Below are positions 1 through 6,053 of a stretch of DNA of 6,505 bases, piece by piece. This DNA is from Rhodospirillales bacterium (lineage in GTDB: Bacteria > Pseudomonadota > Alphaproteobacteria > Rhodospirillales > Casp-alpha2). Below the pieces are notes generated by a model, which had not been told where the DNA came from, ran no database searches, and worked only from the letters and a program-made list of their open reading frames with translations. The position numbers were made by a program, and so were the translations under genes. Position 1 is the stretch's first letter. Every line of letters starts with the position of its first letter. The DNA lies in assembly GCA_021775275.1 (NCBI GenBank), contig JAJFIE010000325.1:1-6505 (forward strand). Direction: 5' to 3'.

Positions 1-90
1 CTGAGCATCGAAATTCTTGGTGAGTTGCATAGCGCCGAAGTCCTTGGTGACCCGGCCTATGACCCGGAAAACGCAAACCTGCGGGTGTGA
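1..90 (+). CDS. C-terminal tail of a probable GcvT-domain FAD oxidoreductase (dimethylglycine/sarcosine dehydrogenase-like), partial
   Basis: Frame 1 is open from the first base to a TGA at 88-90 and encodes 29 residues, too short to stand alone, so the gene starts to the left of the window. The tail has the pattern IEILGE, then AEVLGDPAYDP, ending in LRV. This resembles the very end of the aminomethyltransferase-like C-terminal barrel found in dimethylglycine dehydrogenase, sarcosine dehydrogenase and related FAD oxidoreductases, where a 'VEILGE...A.v...PlyDP...r.R' ending is typical. In that family the FAD domain oxidises an N-methyl amine and the GcvT-like domain transfers the one-carbon unit to tetrahydrofolate. 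Only the tail is visible, so neither the catalytic residues nor the domain order can be checked. A plain GcvT or DmdA-like protein is the main alternative. The coding frame is well supported; the family call is recall-based and moderate. Confidence 0.55.
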   Translation: MSIEILGELHSAEVLGDPAYDPENANLRV

Positions 91-133
91 TAATACTTAC
101 ACCAAACACGGCATACCCTTGTTAATACTTTAC
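91..133. repeat. Short direct repeat TAATACTTAC / TAATACTTTAC
   Basis: The 10-mer at 91-100 recurs at 123-133 with one extra T. The two copies start 32 bases apart, about three turns of B-DNA, so they face the same side of the helix. They lie between the stop codon of the upstream gene and the FkbM-like gene. Such spacing suits a regulator binding two half-sites, but an AT-rich chance match is possible. The function is unknown. Confidence 0.35.
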
Positions 134-155
134 GCACGATAGTCGGCGTAAGGTG
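126..155 (+). promoter_or_regulatory. Imperfect hairpin in the leader of the FkbM-like gene
   Basis: Bases 128-135 pair with 146-153 (core TTACGC / GCGTAA, with one G-U pair near the base). After a bulged A at 136, CGA (137-139) pairs with TCG (143-145), closing a TAG loop. One or two weaker pairs may extend it to 126-155. It ends about 15 bases before the AAGGAG ribosome site of the next gene. No T-run follows, so it is not a standard intrinsic terminator. It could be a leader structure, an operator seen as a near-palindrome, or a processing or 3'-end hairpin for the upstream mRNA. I see no clear sigma-70 promoter in this gap. Confidence 0.35.
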
Positions 156-182
156 GCCTAATAGCAGATCAAGGAGTTTTCC

Positions 183-1289
183 GTGGCCAGGACAGACGAA
201 GAAGACCGTGAACTTCGCGAGCATGCCAACACACTCATCAAAATGTTCAATGCGCACTATATCGACTGGTCAATGAAACCGGACGAAGAGGCCGTTCAGA
301 CAATACAGGACAAGTTGTCATTTATCTGGAACACATACTTTTCCGGCGGTCGGATTGAATTGCCCGGCGACCGGGTAATACTGGAAGCCATGTCCAGAAT
401 TCCCCTGGCCGACTGGCCTGACTCCATCGCTCTCGAAGTCTATACGGAATTCACACAATTGATGGGCTGGCCCATTGTCACCTTGGGCAATGAGCGGCAC
501 ATAAACAAGGAGAGCGGTTATCTTCGCCAATATGCTGCCGATAATACATCGCAATCGGGCGAAGATGGCATTCTCAAACACATATTTCAGGTAATCGGCG
601 CCAACAATGAATGGTGCGTTGAGTTCGGCGCGTGGGACGGGCGGAACCACAGCAATACCTATACACTCGTCGCGGAGACCGGATGGCACGGTGTCCTCAT
701 TGAGGGGGTGGTTGAACGGTTTCACGAACTTGAGGCGACATATCGCGGTAATGACCGGGCCATCCTGATTAACAACTTTATCGGGTTTGACGAGAACCGG
801 GATTCCATTGATTACATGCTGGGACATACCGAAATTCCGACAGACTTCGATCTCGTGATTATCGATATCGACGGCAATGACTGGCATGTATGGAATTCCA
901 TGCGCCGTTATCGACCTCGAATCGTCATCATTGAACACAACCCGTCCGTTCCCAACGATGTCGTCTTCATTCAGGAACGGAACCCGGATGTACAGCAGGG
1001 ATGTTCTCTCAAGGCTCTTGTCATGCTGGGAAAATCAAAGGGCTACGAACTCATCTGCACGACAAATTACAATGCGATCTTTGTCGTTGAGGAAGAGTAC
1101 GAGGAGTTCGAAATCGCCGACAATTCCATCGAAGCCATGCATGTGCCAATGATGGATGGCCGTATATTCCATTGTTATGACACATCGATTTATTGTGTCG
1201 GTATGCCGAACCTGATTTGGGACTGGAGCCATAAGGGAAACGATTGGGCAAGCGCAATGCCTGAAGATTTCACCGTGTATGAACGCTGA
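183..1289 (+). CDS. FkbM-like SAM-dependent methyltransferase-fold protein
   Basis: This 368-residue cytoplasmic protein has no signal peptide or membrane segment. The start is GTG at 183, placed six bases after an AAGGAG ribosome site (171-176). Residues about 1-115 form a largely acidic, probably helical N-terminal region that I do not recognise. From about 120 the protein looks like an FkbM-type Rossmann methyltransferase: QSGEDGIL (124-131), a glycine-rich motif I VEFGAWDG (146-153), HSNTY (156-160), VLIEG (171-175) where the cofactor-binding acidic residue is expected, DLVIIDIDGNDW (223-234), and IEHNPSVP (250-257). FkbM-family enzymes usually O-methylate sugars or polyketides, but many members have no known substrate. 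No glycan or polyketide genes flank it here, so the substrate cannot be inferred. It ends 23 bases before a strong terminator and is probably transcribed alone, or with the gene ending at 90. The fold is fairly sure; methyltransferase activity is inferred. Confidence 0.75.
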   Translation: MARTDEEDRELREHANTLIKMFNAHYIDWSMKPDEEAVQTIQDKLSFIWNTYFSGGRIELPGDRVILEAMSRIPLADWPDSIALEVYTEFTQLMGWPIVTLGNERHINKESGYLRQYAADNTSQSGEDGILKHIFQVIGANNEWCVEFGAWDGRNHSNTYTLVAETGWHGVLIEGVVERFHELEATYRGNDRAILINNFIGFDENRDSIDYMLGHTEIPTDFDLVIIDIDGNDWHVWNSMRRYRPRIVIIEHNPSVPNDVVFIQERNPDVQQGCSLKALVMLGKSKGYELICTTNYNAIFVVEEEYEEFEIADNSIEAMHVPMMDGRIFHCYDTSIYCVGMPNLIWDWSHKGNDWASAMPEDFTVYER

Positions 1290-1312
1290 CGTTTACCACC
1301 CTTCGCTTGTGG

Positions 1313-1349
1313 GAAGCCCCGGTTGAATTATTCAACCGGGGCTTCTTTT
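1313..1349 (+). terminator. Intrinsic terminator after the FkbM-like gene
   Basis: Bases 1313-1327 and 1331-1345 form a perfect 15-bp GC-rich stem (core GCCCCGG / CCGGGGC) closed by a TTA loop and followed by TTTT (1346-1349). It acts in the plus direction, 23 bases after the stop at 1289. On the minus strand there is no T-run after the stem, but the hairpin lies 35 bases beyond the stop of the converging GMC gene, so it may also help end that transcript. Confidence 0.9.
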
Positions 1350-1380
1350 CAGGGAGTGTTTTCTTGGTAACAAAACAAGG

Positions 1381-2952
1381 TCAGATGTTACTCTTGCCCA
1401 TCTGTTCGGCAATGTAATCCGCTTGCCGGATAGCAAGCGTAACAATTGTCAGCGTCGGATTTTCCGATGCCCCTGTTGTAAAGACACTGCCATCTGATAC
1501 AAACAGGTTATCAATGTCGTGGCTCTGGCCCCACTTGTTGACAACACCGTCACTGGCCTTCGCGCTCATCCTGTTGGTGCCCAGATTGTGGGTCGATGGA
1601 TAGGGCGGTGTTTCAATGGTCTTGGTCGCACCGGCAGCCTCATAGACTGCACTCCCTTGTTTGAACGCATGATTACGCATGGCCATATCATTGTCATGGT
1701 CGTCGAAGTGGACATTGGGCGCCGGCAATCCGTATTGGTCCTTCACATCAGAATTCAGGGTAATACGATTTGACTCACGCGGCATATCCTCACCAACCAG
1801 CCACATTCCCGCCATATGGTTATATTCGTCCATGTCTGCGGCAAATTCGCTGCCCCATGCGCCGGGATTCAGGAAAGCGGCCATGAATGGCACGCCCAGT
1901 GAAAGAGTTTCCATTTCATACCCACCGACAAAACCACGAGACGTATCATGACGTGATTCATCGGTGATGATTCCGGCCATGGTGGTCCCCCGGTGCATAT
2001 TCACCGGCTTATCGAAGGTCGCGTACACCGACCCTGTCATATGACGCATATAGTTCCGTCCGACCTGCCCCGAAGAATTGCCCAAGCCATCGGAGAACAT
2101 ATTGCTGGCCGAATTCAACAACAGGCGCGGGCTTTCGATTGAGTTCCCCGCCACACAGACGACACGCGCTTTCTGTATATGCTGAGCGCCATTTTTATCC
2201 GCATAGAGGACGCCACTGACTTTGCCGTTCTTGTCATGTTCAACCTTCAGAACATGAGCCTCGGGCCGCAGTTCGTAATTCCCGGTGGCCTCCGCCTTGG
2301 GCACTTCCGTATAGAGTGTCGACCACTTGGCGCCCGTGCGACAGCCCTGGAAACAAAACCCAAGTTGCAGACAGGACGCGCGCCCGTCACGCGCCTCGGA
2401 ATTGATCGCCATACGACCACTATGGACATTCTTGTAGCCAAGACGCTTCGCCCCGGCTTCCATAACCTTGAAATTATTATTACCGGGAAGCCCGGGAATG
2501 CCGTTGGTCCGGGTCACACCCATCTTGTCCTCAGCCTTGTCGTAATAGGGCTCGAGGTCCTTCAGGGTGAGCGGCCAGTCCATCAGGTTAGCGCCATCAA
2601 CGGCTCCATAGTTGGACAGCGCCGCGAACTCATGCTCCTGGATACGCAGGCTCGCGCCCGCCCAGTGCAGGGTCGAGCCACCCACGGTCTTGCAGATCCA
2701 CGCCGGTAAACCTGAAAAATCCTTTGCAACCCGCCAATCTCCTGACGTTGTGCGTGCATCCAGCCATGCCGTTTTACCGAACATGGTCCATTCATCATTT
2801 ACAAAATCGCTCTGCCAATCGAGCCGTTTGCCGGCTTCCAGACAGACAACCTTGACGCCCTTTTGCGCCAGTTCGTTGCCAAGCGTTCCGCCACCTGCGC
2901 CGGAGCCGATTACAACGACGACACTGTCATCACTTAAATCAAATTTCGCCAT
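1381..2952 (-). CDS. GMC family FAD-dependent oxidoreductase, large subunit (gluconate 2-dehydrogenase/sugar dehydrogenase type)
   Basis: This 523-residue flavoprotein oxidises an alcohol, sugar or sugar acid; the substrate is not evident. The N-terminal dinucleotide fold has VVVVIGSGAGGGTLG (11-25) with GSGAGG at 16-21, and E39 in LEAG is placed to bind the FAD ribose. GGSTLHWAGASLR (91-103) is the family's FAD-covering segment. SVYATF onward (308-) begins the substrate domain. THNLGTNRM (454-462) carries the expected catalytic histidine H455, and ENPTLTIVTLAIRQADYI (497-514) is the typical C-terminal FAD motif with N498 as the probable partner residue. A cysteine cluster C194/C200/C204 precedes GAKWS, where related dehydrogenases have a three-cysteine group. 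There is no signal peptide. The ATG at 2952 follows an AGGGAGAG ribosome site overlapping the stop of the small-subunit gene 12 bases upstream, so translation is probably coupled. The family is certain; the substrate is unknown. Confidence 0.92.
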   Translation of the reverse strand: MAKFDLSDDSVVVVIGSGAGGGTLGNELAQKGVKVVCLEAGKRLDWQSDFVNDEWTMFGKTAWLDARTTSGDWRVAKDFSGLPAWICKTVGGSTLHWAGASLRIQEHEFAALSNYGAVDGANLMDWPLTLKDLEPYYDKAEDKMGVTRTNGIPGLPGNNNFKVMEAGAKRLGYKNVHSGRMAINSEARDGRASCLQLGFCFQGCRTGAKWSTLYTEVPKAEATGNYELRPEAHVLKVEHDKNGKVSGVLYADKNGAQHIQKARVVCVAGNSIESPRLLLNSASNMFSDGLGNSSGQVGRNYMRHMTGSVYATFDKPVNMHRGTTMAGIITDESRHDTSRGFVGGYEMETLSLGVPFMAAFLNPGAWGSEFAADMDEYNHMAGMWLVGEDMPRESNRITLNSDVKDQYGLPAPNVHFDDHDNDMAMRNHAFKQGSAVYEAAGATKTIETPPYPSTHNLGTNRMSAKASDGVVNKWGQSHDIDNLFVSDGSVFTTGASENPTLTIVTLAIRQADYIAEQMGKSNI

Positions 2953-2964
2953 CTCATTCTCTCC

Positions 2965-3489
2965 CTAGTTCTGCCGCAGCCAGCCAATGTCGTCGAAGCC
3001 CCGGTCCAGATAACCACCGTCATCGAACGAAGGGCCCTCGTAGCCGAAATGCCGCCAAACCAATGGGTTGTTGTAGAGCGAGACCACGATATCGCCACGA
3101 ACAGCACCAAAAAAAGCCGTGCCGTCCATGGCCTTAATGGCTTCCAACTGATTGCCATCGCTGAGATCAACGAAGGCCATGCTGAAATGTCCGTCCAGCG
3201 TCTTGACGCCCTCTTTAAGCGTACTGCTGACGCCTTTGTCAGCCGCAGCCTTGCCGTCAAGAGACTCAACGCACACGGCATAATAAAGATCGCCCAGGCC
3301 GTCATGAGGATAAAACTGCCGACAAGCTGCCAGCAATGTCGCCGCCTCATGCTTCGTCAACTCGACCGTACTAAGCGTCCAGGTCTGAGCTTTAAGCCCT
3401 GCACCACTGGTGACCAGCGCCAGGGCGGCTGTCGCCGTCAAGGTGCCGGATTGGAGAAATTTTCTCCGGGTTATAGTGGGTTTTTTCAT
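2965..3489 (-). CDS. Tat-exported gluconate 2-dehydrogenase subunit 3-like small subunit
   Basis: This 174-residue protein starts with a clear twin-arginine signal: TRRKFLQ (7-13), a hydrophobic stretch about 14-32, and a likely cleavage after LKA (34). The mature part has FYPHDGLGDLYYA (59-71) and, near the end, FFGAVRGD (126-133), LYNNPLVWRHFGYEGPS (138-154), then GGY and GFDDIGWL, all typical of the gluconate 2-dehydrogenase subunit 3 family. These subunits have no redox centre of their own; they are needed for maturation and carry the signal-less flavoprotein through the Tat system into the periplasm. The ATG at 3489 follows an AGGGAGG ribosome site by about four bases. It sits directly upstream of the GMC gene, which confirms the pairing. 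The usual third partner, a multi-haem cytochrome c, is not in the window. Confidence 0.9.
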   Translation of the reverse strand: MKKPTITRRKFLQSGTLTATAALALVTSGAGLKAQTWTLSTVELTKHEAATLLAACRQFYPHDGLGDLYYAVCVESLDGKAAADKGVSSTLKEGVKTLDGHFSMAFVDLSDGNQLEAIKAMDGTAFFGAVRGDIVVSLYNNPLVWRHFGYEGPSFDDGGYLDRGFDDIGWLRQN

Positions 3490-3524
3490 ATCGCCTCCCT
3501 TTCGTGGATTCGTTGATGAGGGGA

Positions 3525-3920
3525 TTAACGGTAGCGTCCGTGACGCTCCAATACCTCGATCTTGTAACCGTCCGGATCTTGCATGAAGAAAAAGCGGGCC
3601 ATCAGCGAACCATCGCGAAAAAATTCCTTGATATCGCCAGTTTCAATTCCCAGACCGGTGATGCGTTCGCGCTCCGTGGAAGCGTCTTCGACGCAGACCG
3701 CCACATGTCCGTATCCGTCTCCGTGGGTATAGGGCTCGGACTGTTCCTGATTGTGGGTGAGTTCGATCTCGAAATCGGCTTCGTCATTTCGCATATAGGT
3801 GAGAGAAAATCCGTCGAAATCAAAATGATCAGCGACGTTCAATCTAAGTGCTTTTTCATAAAATTCACGCGAACGGTCGATATCGAACACACGAATCATC
3901 GTGTGGATAGCTTTCGCCAT
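3525..3920 (-). CDS. VOC family protein, lactoylglutathione lyase (glyoxalase I)-like
   Basis: This is a 131-residue single-domain vicinal-oxygen-chelate protein, close to the 135 residues of E. coli GloA. Counting from the chosen start, all four metal ligands of bacterial glyoxalase I are at the expected places: H6 in IHTMIRV, E53 in IELTHN, H72 in YGHVAV and E122 in DPDGYKIEVLE. SREFYEKAL (17-25) matches the first-helix signature. Glyoxalase I converts the methylglyoxal-glutathione hemithioacetal to S-lactoylglutathione in the cytoplasm. Start choice: the frame opens with a TTG at 3923, but GGGAGG (3926-3931) lies only two bases from it and five from the ATG at 3920, so the ATG is preferred. 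It is the first gene of the probable dehydrogenase operon, so it may handle a reactive carbonyl made by that pathway. Another VOC activity (epimerase, dioxygenase-like) cannot be excluded. Confidence 0.85.
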   Translation of the reverse strand: MAKAIHTMIRVFDIDRSREFYEKALRLNVADHFDFDGFSLTYMRNDEADFEIELTHNQEQSEPYTHGDGYGHVAVCVEDASTERERITGLGIETGDIKEFFRDGSLMARFFFMQDPDGYKIEVLERHGRYR

Positions 3921-3925
3921 CAACG

Positions 3926-3931
3926 CCTCCC
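3926..3931 (-). promoter_or_regulatory. Ribosome binding site deciding the VOC start
   Basis: GGGAGG on the minus strand is five bases before the ATG at 3918-3920 and only two before the upstream in-frame TTG. The spacing selects the ATG, giving a protein beginning MAKAIHTM. Confidence 0.75.
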
Positions 3932-4027
3932 AGCATTTGTTTTTCTTATCCTATTGCCCATAATTCTAACATCAGGAAAGGCAACAAAGGTGGTAGCTGG
4001 ATACTACGCCAACCCAAGAGGCAACAA

Positions 4028-4333
4028 TTACTCTGCGGCAGCCATTTCAGCTGTTGCACTGGCAATCACGTGTTTCGGTTGCTCAAGATATAGCGTGCAG
4101 GCGCACCGCAGAAGCGATGCAAAATTGGAAACTTCGCCGTGAAGCTCTATGGCCTCTTCATAGATTTTTGACAGAAACTGCGGTGTTGTCATTCCCTGTT
4201 CTGCGGAAATGATATCCAACAGTTCCCAAAAGCGTGCTTCCAATCGAACGCTCGTTGCATAACCATCCAGACGCACCGAACGCGTCACATGAGTGTAGTT
4301 TGCCGGATCCTGCCCGGCGAAAATTTGACACAT
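4028..4333 (-). CDS. Ribbon-helix-helix domain protein (RHH_4 type), putative regulator
   Basis: This small 101-residue protein resembles the RHH_4 ribbon-helix-helix family common in Alphaproteobacteria. Its landmarks are the family-typical opening MCQIF, the segment TRSVRLDGYATSVRLEARFW (17-36) with the probable DNA-contacting strand TSVRLE, a helix about 34-45, GMTTPQFLSKIYEEA (47-61) as the second helix, and a conserved NFASLLRCAC (70-79) tail. The frame extends 36 codons further upstream, but the ATG at 4333 is preferred because GGGAGGT (4339-4345) lies five bases before it and family members begin at this MC motif. RHH proteins usually dimerise and bind operators; targets of this family are mostly unknown. 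It stands between two terminator- or gap-separated units, 107 bases before the VOC gene, so it could regulate the dehydrogenase operon, but nothing shows that directly. A -10-like GATAAT lies at 4358-4363 without a good -35. Confidence 0.8.
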   Translation of the reverse strand: MCQIFAGQDPANYTHVTRSVRLDGYATSVRLEARFWELLDIISAEQGMTTPQFLSKIYEEAIELHGEVSNFASLLRCACTLYLEQPKHVIASATAEMAAAE

Positions 4334-4338
4334 TGTCC

Positions 4339-4345
4339 ACCTCCC
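4339..4345 (-). promoter_or_regulatory. Ribosome binding site deciding the RHH protein start
   Basis: GGGAGGT on the minus strand is five bases before the ATG at 4331-4333. No comparable site precedes the longer frame's start at 4441, which also lies inside the aminotransferase terminator, so the short form is the real one. Confidence 0.8.
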
Positions 4346-4423
4346 TTGCGCTGGATCATTATCTTTGGGGATCAATCCTGATGCCCGACCACAATAGAAT
4401 GACACCAAATGATGGGAAGTGGC

Positions 4424-4455
4424 AAAAAAAGTGCCCGGCAACGTTAGCCGGGCAC
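4424..4455 (-). terminator. Intrinsic terminator after the aminotransferase gene
   Basis: Read on the minus strand, a perfect 9-bp stem GTGCCCGGC / GCCGGGCAC (4447-4455 with 4431-4439) with a 7-base loop is followed by seven Ts (4430-4424). It starts 26 bases after the aminotransferase stop at 4482. It separates that gene from the RHH gene, which must then have its own promoter in 4334-4423. Confidence 0.92.
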
Positions 4456-4481
4456 CGATTTCTCAGAACGCTGACAGACCG

Positions 4482-5888
4482 TCAGCCGTTCCAGTAGCCA
4501 TCCTTCTTCAGGCTTTCCTGTGTTTCCACGATGCCGTCACGCAGGGTATCGACCATGAAGTCGATCTGGCCCTTGTCCAGAATCAGGGGCGGCGACATGA
4601 CATTCAGATGGGCGATGGGGCGGACCAGAACGCCGCGTTTCTCGCATGCCGCAGCGATACGGTCGCCCACATGGGCCTCTGGCGGCAACAGTTCCTTGGT
4701 TTCCTTGTTGGCGACATTTTCCACGCACATCATGAAACTCATGCCGCGCACGTCACCCACGATGGGCAAGTCCATAAGCGACGCGAGACGCTGCTCCAGA
4801 TAAGGCCCCAATTCGCGCACATGGCCGCAGATATCCTCGCGTTCGATAATTTCAATATTCTTGAGACCCGCCGCACAACACACTGGATGACCGGAGTAGG
4901 TGAAGCCATGGGTGAACATACCGCCTTCGCACTGCGGCTTGCTGATAACGTCGTAGATGCCGTCAGACAGGATGGTCGCTGAAAGCGGCGCATAAGCCGA
5001 CGTCAGGCCCTTGGCCGACGTAATGATGTCCGGCACCATACCAAAAACATCCTCGGACGCGAAAAAATGACCGAGCCGCCCGAAAGCCGTGACCACTTCG
5101 TCCGCGACATAAAGCATGCCGTACTTGCGGCACACCTCCAGCATCCGGATGTGATAACCGTCCGGTGCGACGACCACGCCACCTGCGCCCATGACCGGCT
5201 CGGCGAAAAACGCCGCCACATTGTCGGGGCCAAGCGCCAGAATTTTATCCTCGAATTCCTTGACCAGATGCTCCAGGAAATCGGCCTCCGACATGCCATC
5301 CGGGCGACGATAGGGATTGGGGTTGGAAATCCGGTAGATCAGGTCGGGCGCCAGATCAAAACCCTGGTGATCAAACTCAACACCGGTCAGGGACATCGCC
5401 ATGTAGGTGCTGCCATGATAACCATCGTGACGGGTGATGATCTTTTTCTTCGTGGTCTTGCCCAACTGGTTGAAATAGAAATGAATGATCCGCACGGCGG
5501 TATCATTGGCCATGGAGCCACCAGTGCCAAAGAACACATGGTTCAGGTCGCCGGGAGCCAGTTCGGCAAGCTTGGCGGCCAGTTCCGCCGCCGGGATGGA
5601 GGTGTGCGGACCGAACGAGGAATAATAGGTCATCCGCCGGGCCTGATCGGCCATGGCCTGTGCTATTTCATCACGTCCGTAACCCACGTTTACGCACCAC
5701 AGGCCGCCAATGCCGTCCAGATATTTGTTGCCATCGGAATCGTAGACGTAGCTGCCTTCGGATTCAGCGACGACCAGTGAATCGGTTTCGTCGAACGTAC
5801 CGAAGTCCGTCCACGGGTGAATGTGGTGATCCTTGTCCTTCTGGCGGATATCTGCGGTGTCATAATTAAAATTGCGCGCCGTTGTCAC
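4482..5888 (-). CDS. Class III PLP-dependent aminotransferase (omega-amino acid/amine:pyruvate type)
   Basis: This 468-residue cytoplasmic fold-type I PLP enzyme moves an amino group from an omega-amine or omega-amino acid to a keto acid, usually pyruvate. Landmarks, counted from the chosen start: HHIHPWTDF (21-29), YLDGIGGLWCVNVGYGR (56-72), the phosphate-binding GTGGSMANDTAVR (121-133), GYHGS (156-160) with the ring-stacking Y157, AAFFAEPVMGAGG (225-237), VADEVVTAFGRLG (261-273) with D263 for the pyridine nitrogen, SAKGLTS (291-297) with the Schiff-base lysine K293, FTYSGHP (329-335), and LVRP (421-424), whose R423 is a candidate for the carboxylate-binding arginine. Start choice: the frame reaches an ATG at 5930, but GGAGG at 5895-5899 is six bases before a GTG at 5886-5888, and the extra 14 codons would encode the ribosome site itself. 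Taurine, beta-alanine, putrescine or another amine could be the donor; sequence alone does not decide. It has its own terminator and probably its own promoter. Confidence 0.9.
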   Translation of the reverse strand: MTTARNFNYDTADIRQKDKDHHIHPWTDFGTFDETDSLVVAESEGSYVYDSDGNKYLDGIGGLWCVNVGYGRDEIAQAMADQARRMTYYSSFGPHTSIPAAELAAKLAELAPGDLNHVFFGTGGSMANDTAVRIIHFYFNQLGKTTKKKIITRHDGYHGSTYMAMSLTGVEFDHQGFDLAPDLIYRISNPNPYRRPDGMSEADFLEHLVKEFEDKILALGPDNVAAFFAEPVMGAGGVVVAPDGYHIRMLEVCRKYGMLYVADEVVTAFGRLGHFFASEDVFGMVPDIITSAKGLTSAYAPLSATILSDGIYDVISKPQCEGGMFTHGFTYSGHPVCCAAGLKNIEIIEREDICGHVRELGPYLEQRLASLMDLPIVGDVRGMSFMMCVENVANKETKELLPPEAHVGDRIAAACEKRGVLVRPIAHLNVMSPPLILDKGQIDFMVDTLRDGIVETQESLKKDGYWNG

Positions 5889-5894
5889 GATCTT

Positions 5895-5899
5895 CCTCC
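5895..5899 (-). promoter_or_regulatory. Ribosome binding site deciding the aminotransferase start
   Basis: GGAGG on the minus strand followed by AAGATC and then GTG gives ideal six-base spacing. In the longer reading this site would be translated as part of a KWRKIV stretch, a common sign of an over-extended start. Confidence 0.8.
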
Positions 5900-5924
5900 A
5901 CTTGCAAATTCCCTGGTCCATTGC

Positions 5925-5938
5925 CGACATTCATGTCG
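5925..5938. promoter_or_regulatory. Palindrome upstream of the aminotransferase, possible operator
   Basis: CGACAT (5925-5930) and ATGTCG (5933-5938) form a perfect 6+6 inverted repeat around a TC centre, 37 bases before the GTG start of the aminotransferase. A further ATGTCG lies at 5965-5970. The position suits a repressor site in the leader or promoter. No promoter boxes are convincing around it; chance occurrence is possible. Confidence 0.35.
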
Positions 5939-6053
5939 ATCATCACAACCAGGATAAATTATTGATGTCGAACCTGGTGGGAGCATCCCTGAAAATGCCC
6001 CATGCCGTCCATACCACTCAATGGGTAGCGTCACTGATCCGGTGGAGAGGAAG

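Larger units (their letters stand above)
1381..3920 (-). other. Probable three-gene operon: VOC protein, Tat small subunit, GMC dehydrogenase
   Basis: The three minus-strand genes are separated by only 35 and 12 bases, each with its own strong purine-rich ribosome site and no terminator between them. The small and large subunits are an established partnership. The VOC gene is the first cistron. The promoter should lie in 3921-4027, but I cannot point to a convincing -35/-10 pair there. A weak -35-like TTGCCT near 3978-3983 has only poor -10 candidates downstream. Co-transcription is inferred from spacing. Confidence 0.7.

Noticed and set aside
318..938. A 206-codon minus-strand frame inside the FkbM-like gene
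   Set aside because: It lies entirely antisense to a gene with strong motifs and a good ribosome site; no domain is visible.
2179..2709. A 176-codon plus-strand frame inside the GMC gene
   Set aside because: It is antisense to the FAD and cysteine motifs of the GMC protein and is most simply a shadow of its codon use.
3979..4027. Repeated 9-mer AGGCAACAA at 3979-3987 and 4019-4027
   Set aside because: Only two short copies 40 bases apart with no symmetry or further copies; likely chance.
3504..4142. A 212-codon plus-strand frame across the VOC gene and the gap next to it
   Set aside because: It overlaps the VOC gene and the end of the RHH gene in antisense, and its translation resembles no protein family I know.
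4334..4441. 36-codon N-terminal extension of the RHH protein
   Set aside because: It would start inside the aminotransferase terminator, lacks a ribosome site and reads through the strong GGGAGGT site of the shorter form.
5067..5780. A 237-codon plus-strand open frame opposite the aminotransferase
   Set aside because: It is antisense to a gene with every class III aminotransferase motif, shows no recognisable family and has no good ribosome site; it mirrors the codon bias of the real gene.
5983..6010. Weak minus-strand hairpin (GGGCAT with GATGCTCCC) after the Hpt gene
   Set aside because: The stem is short with a bulge and no T-run follows, so I do not call a terminator for the phosphorelay gene here.
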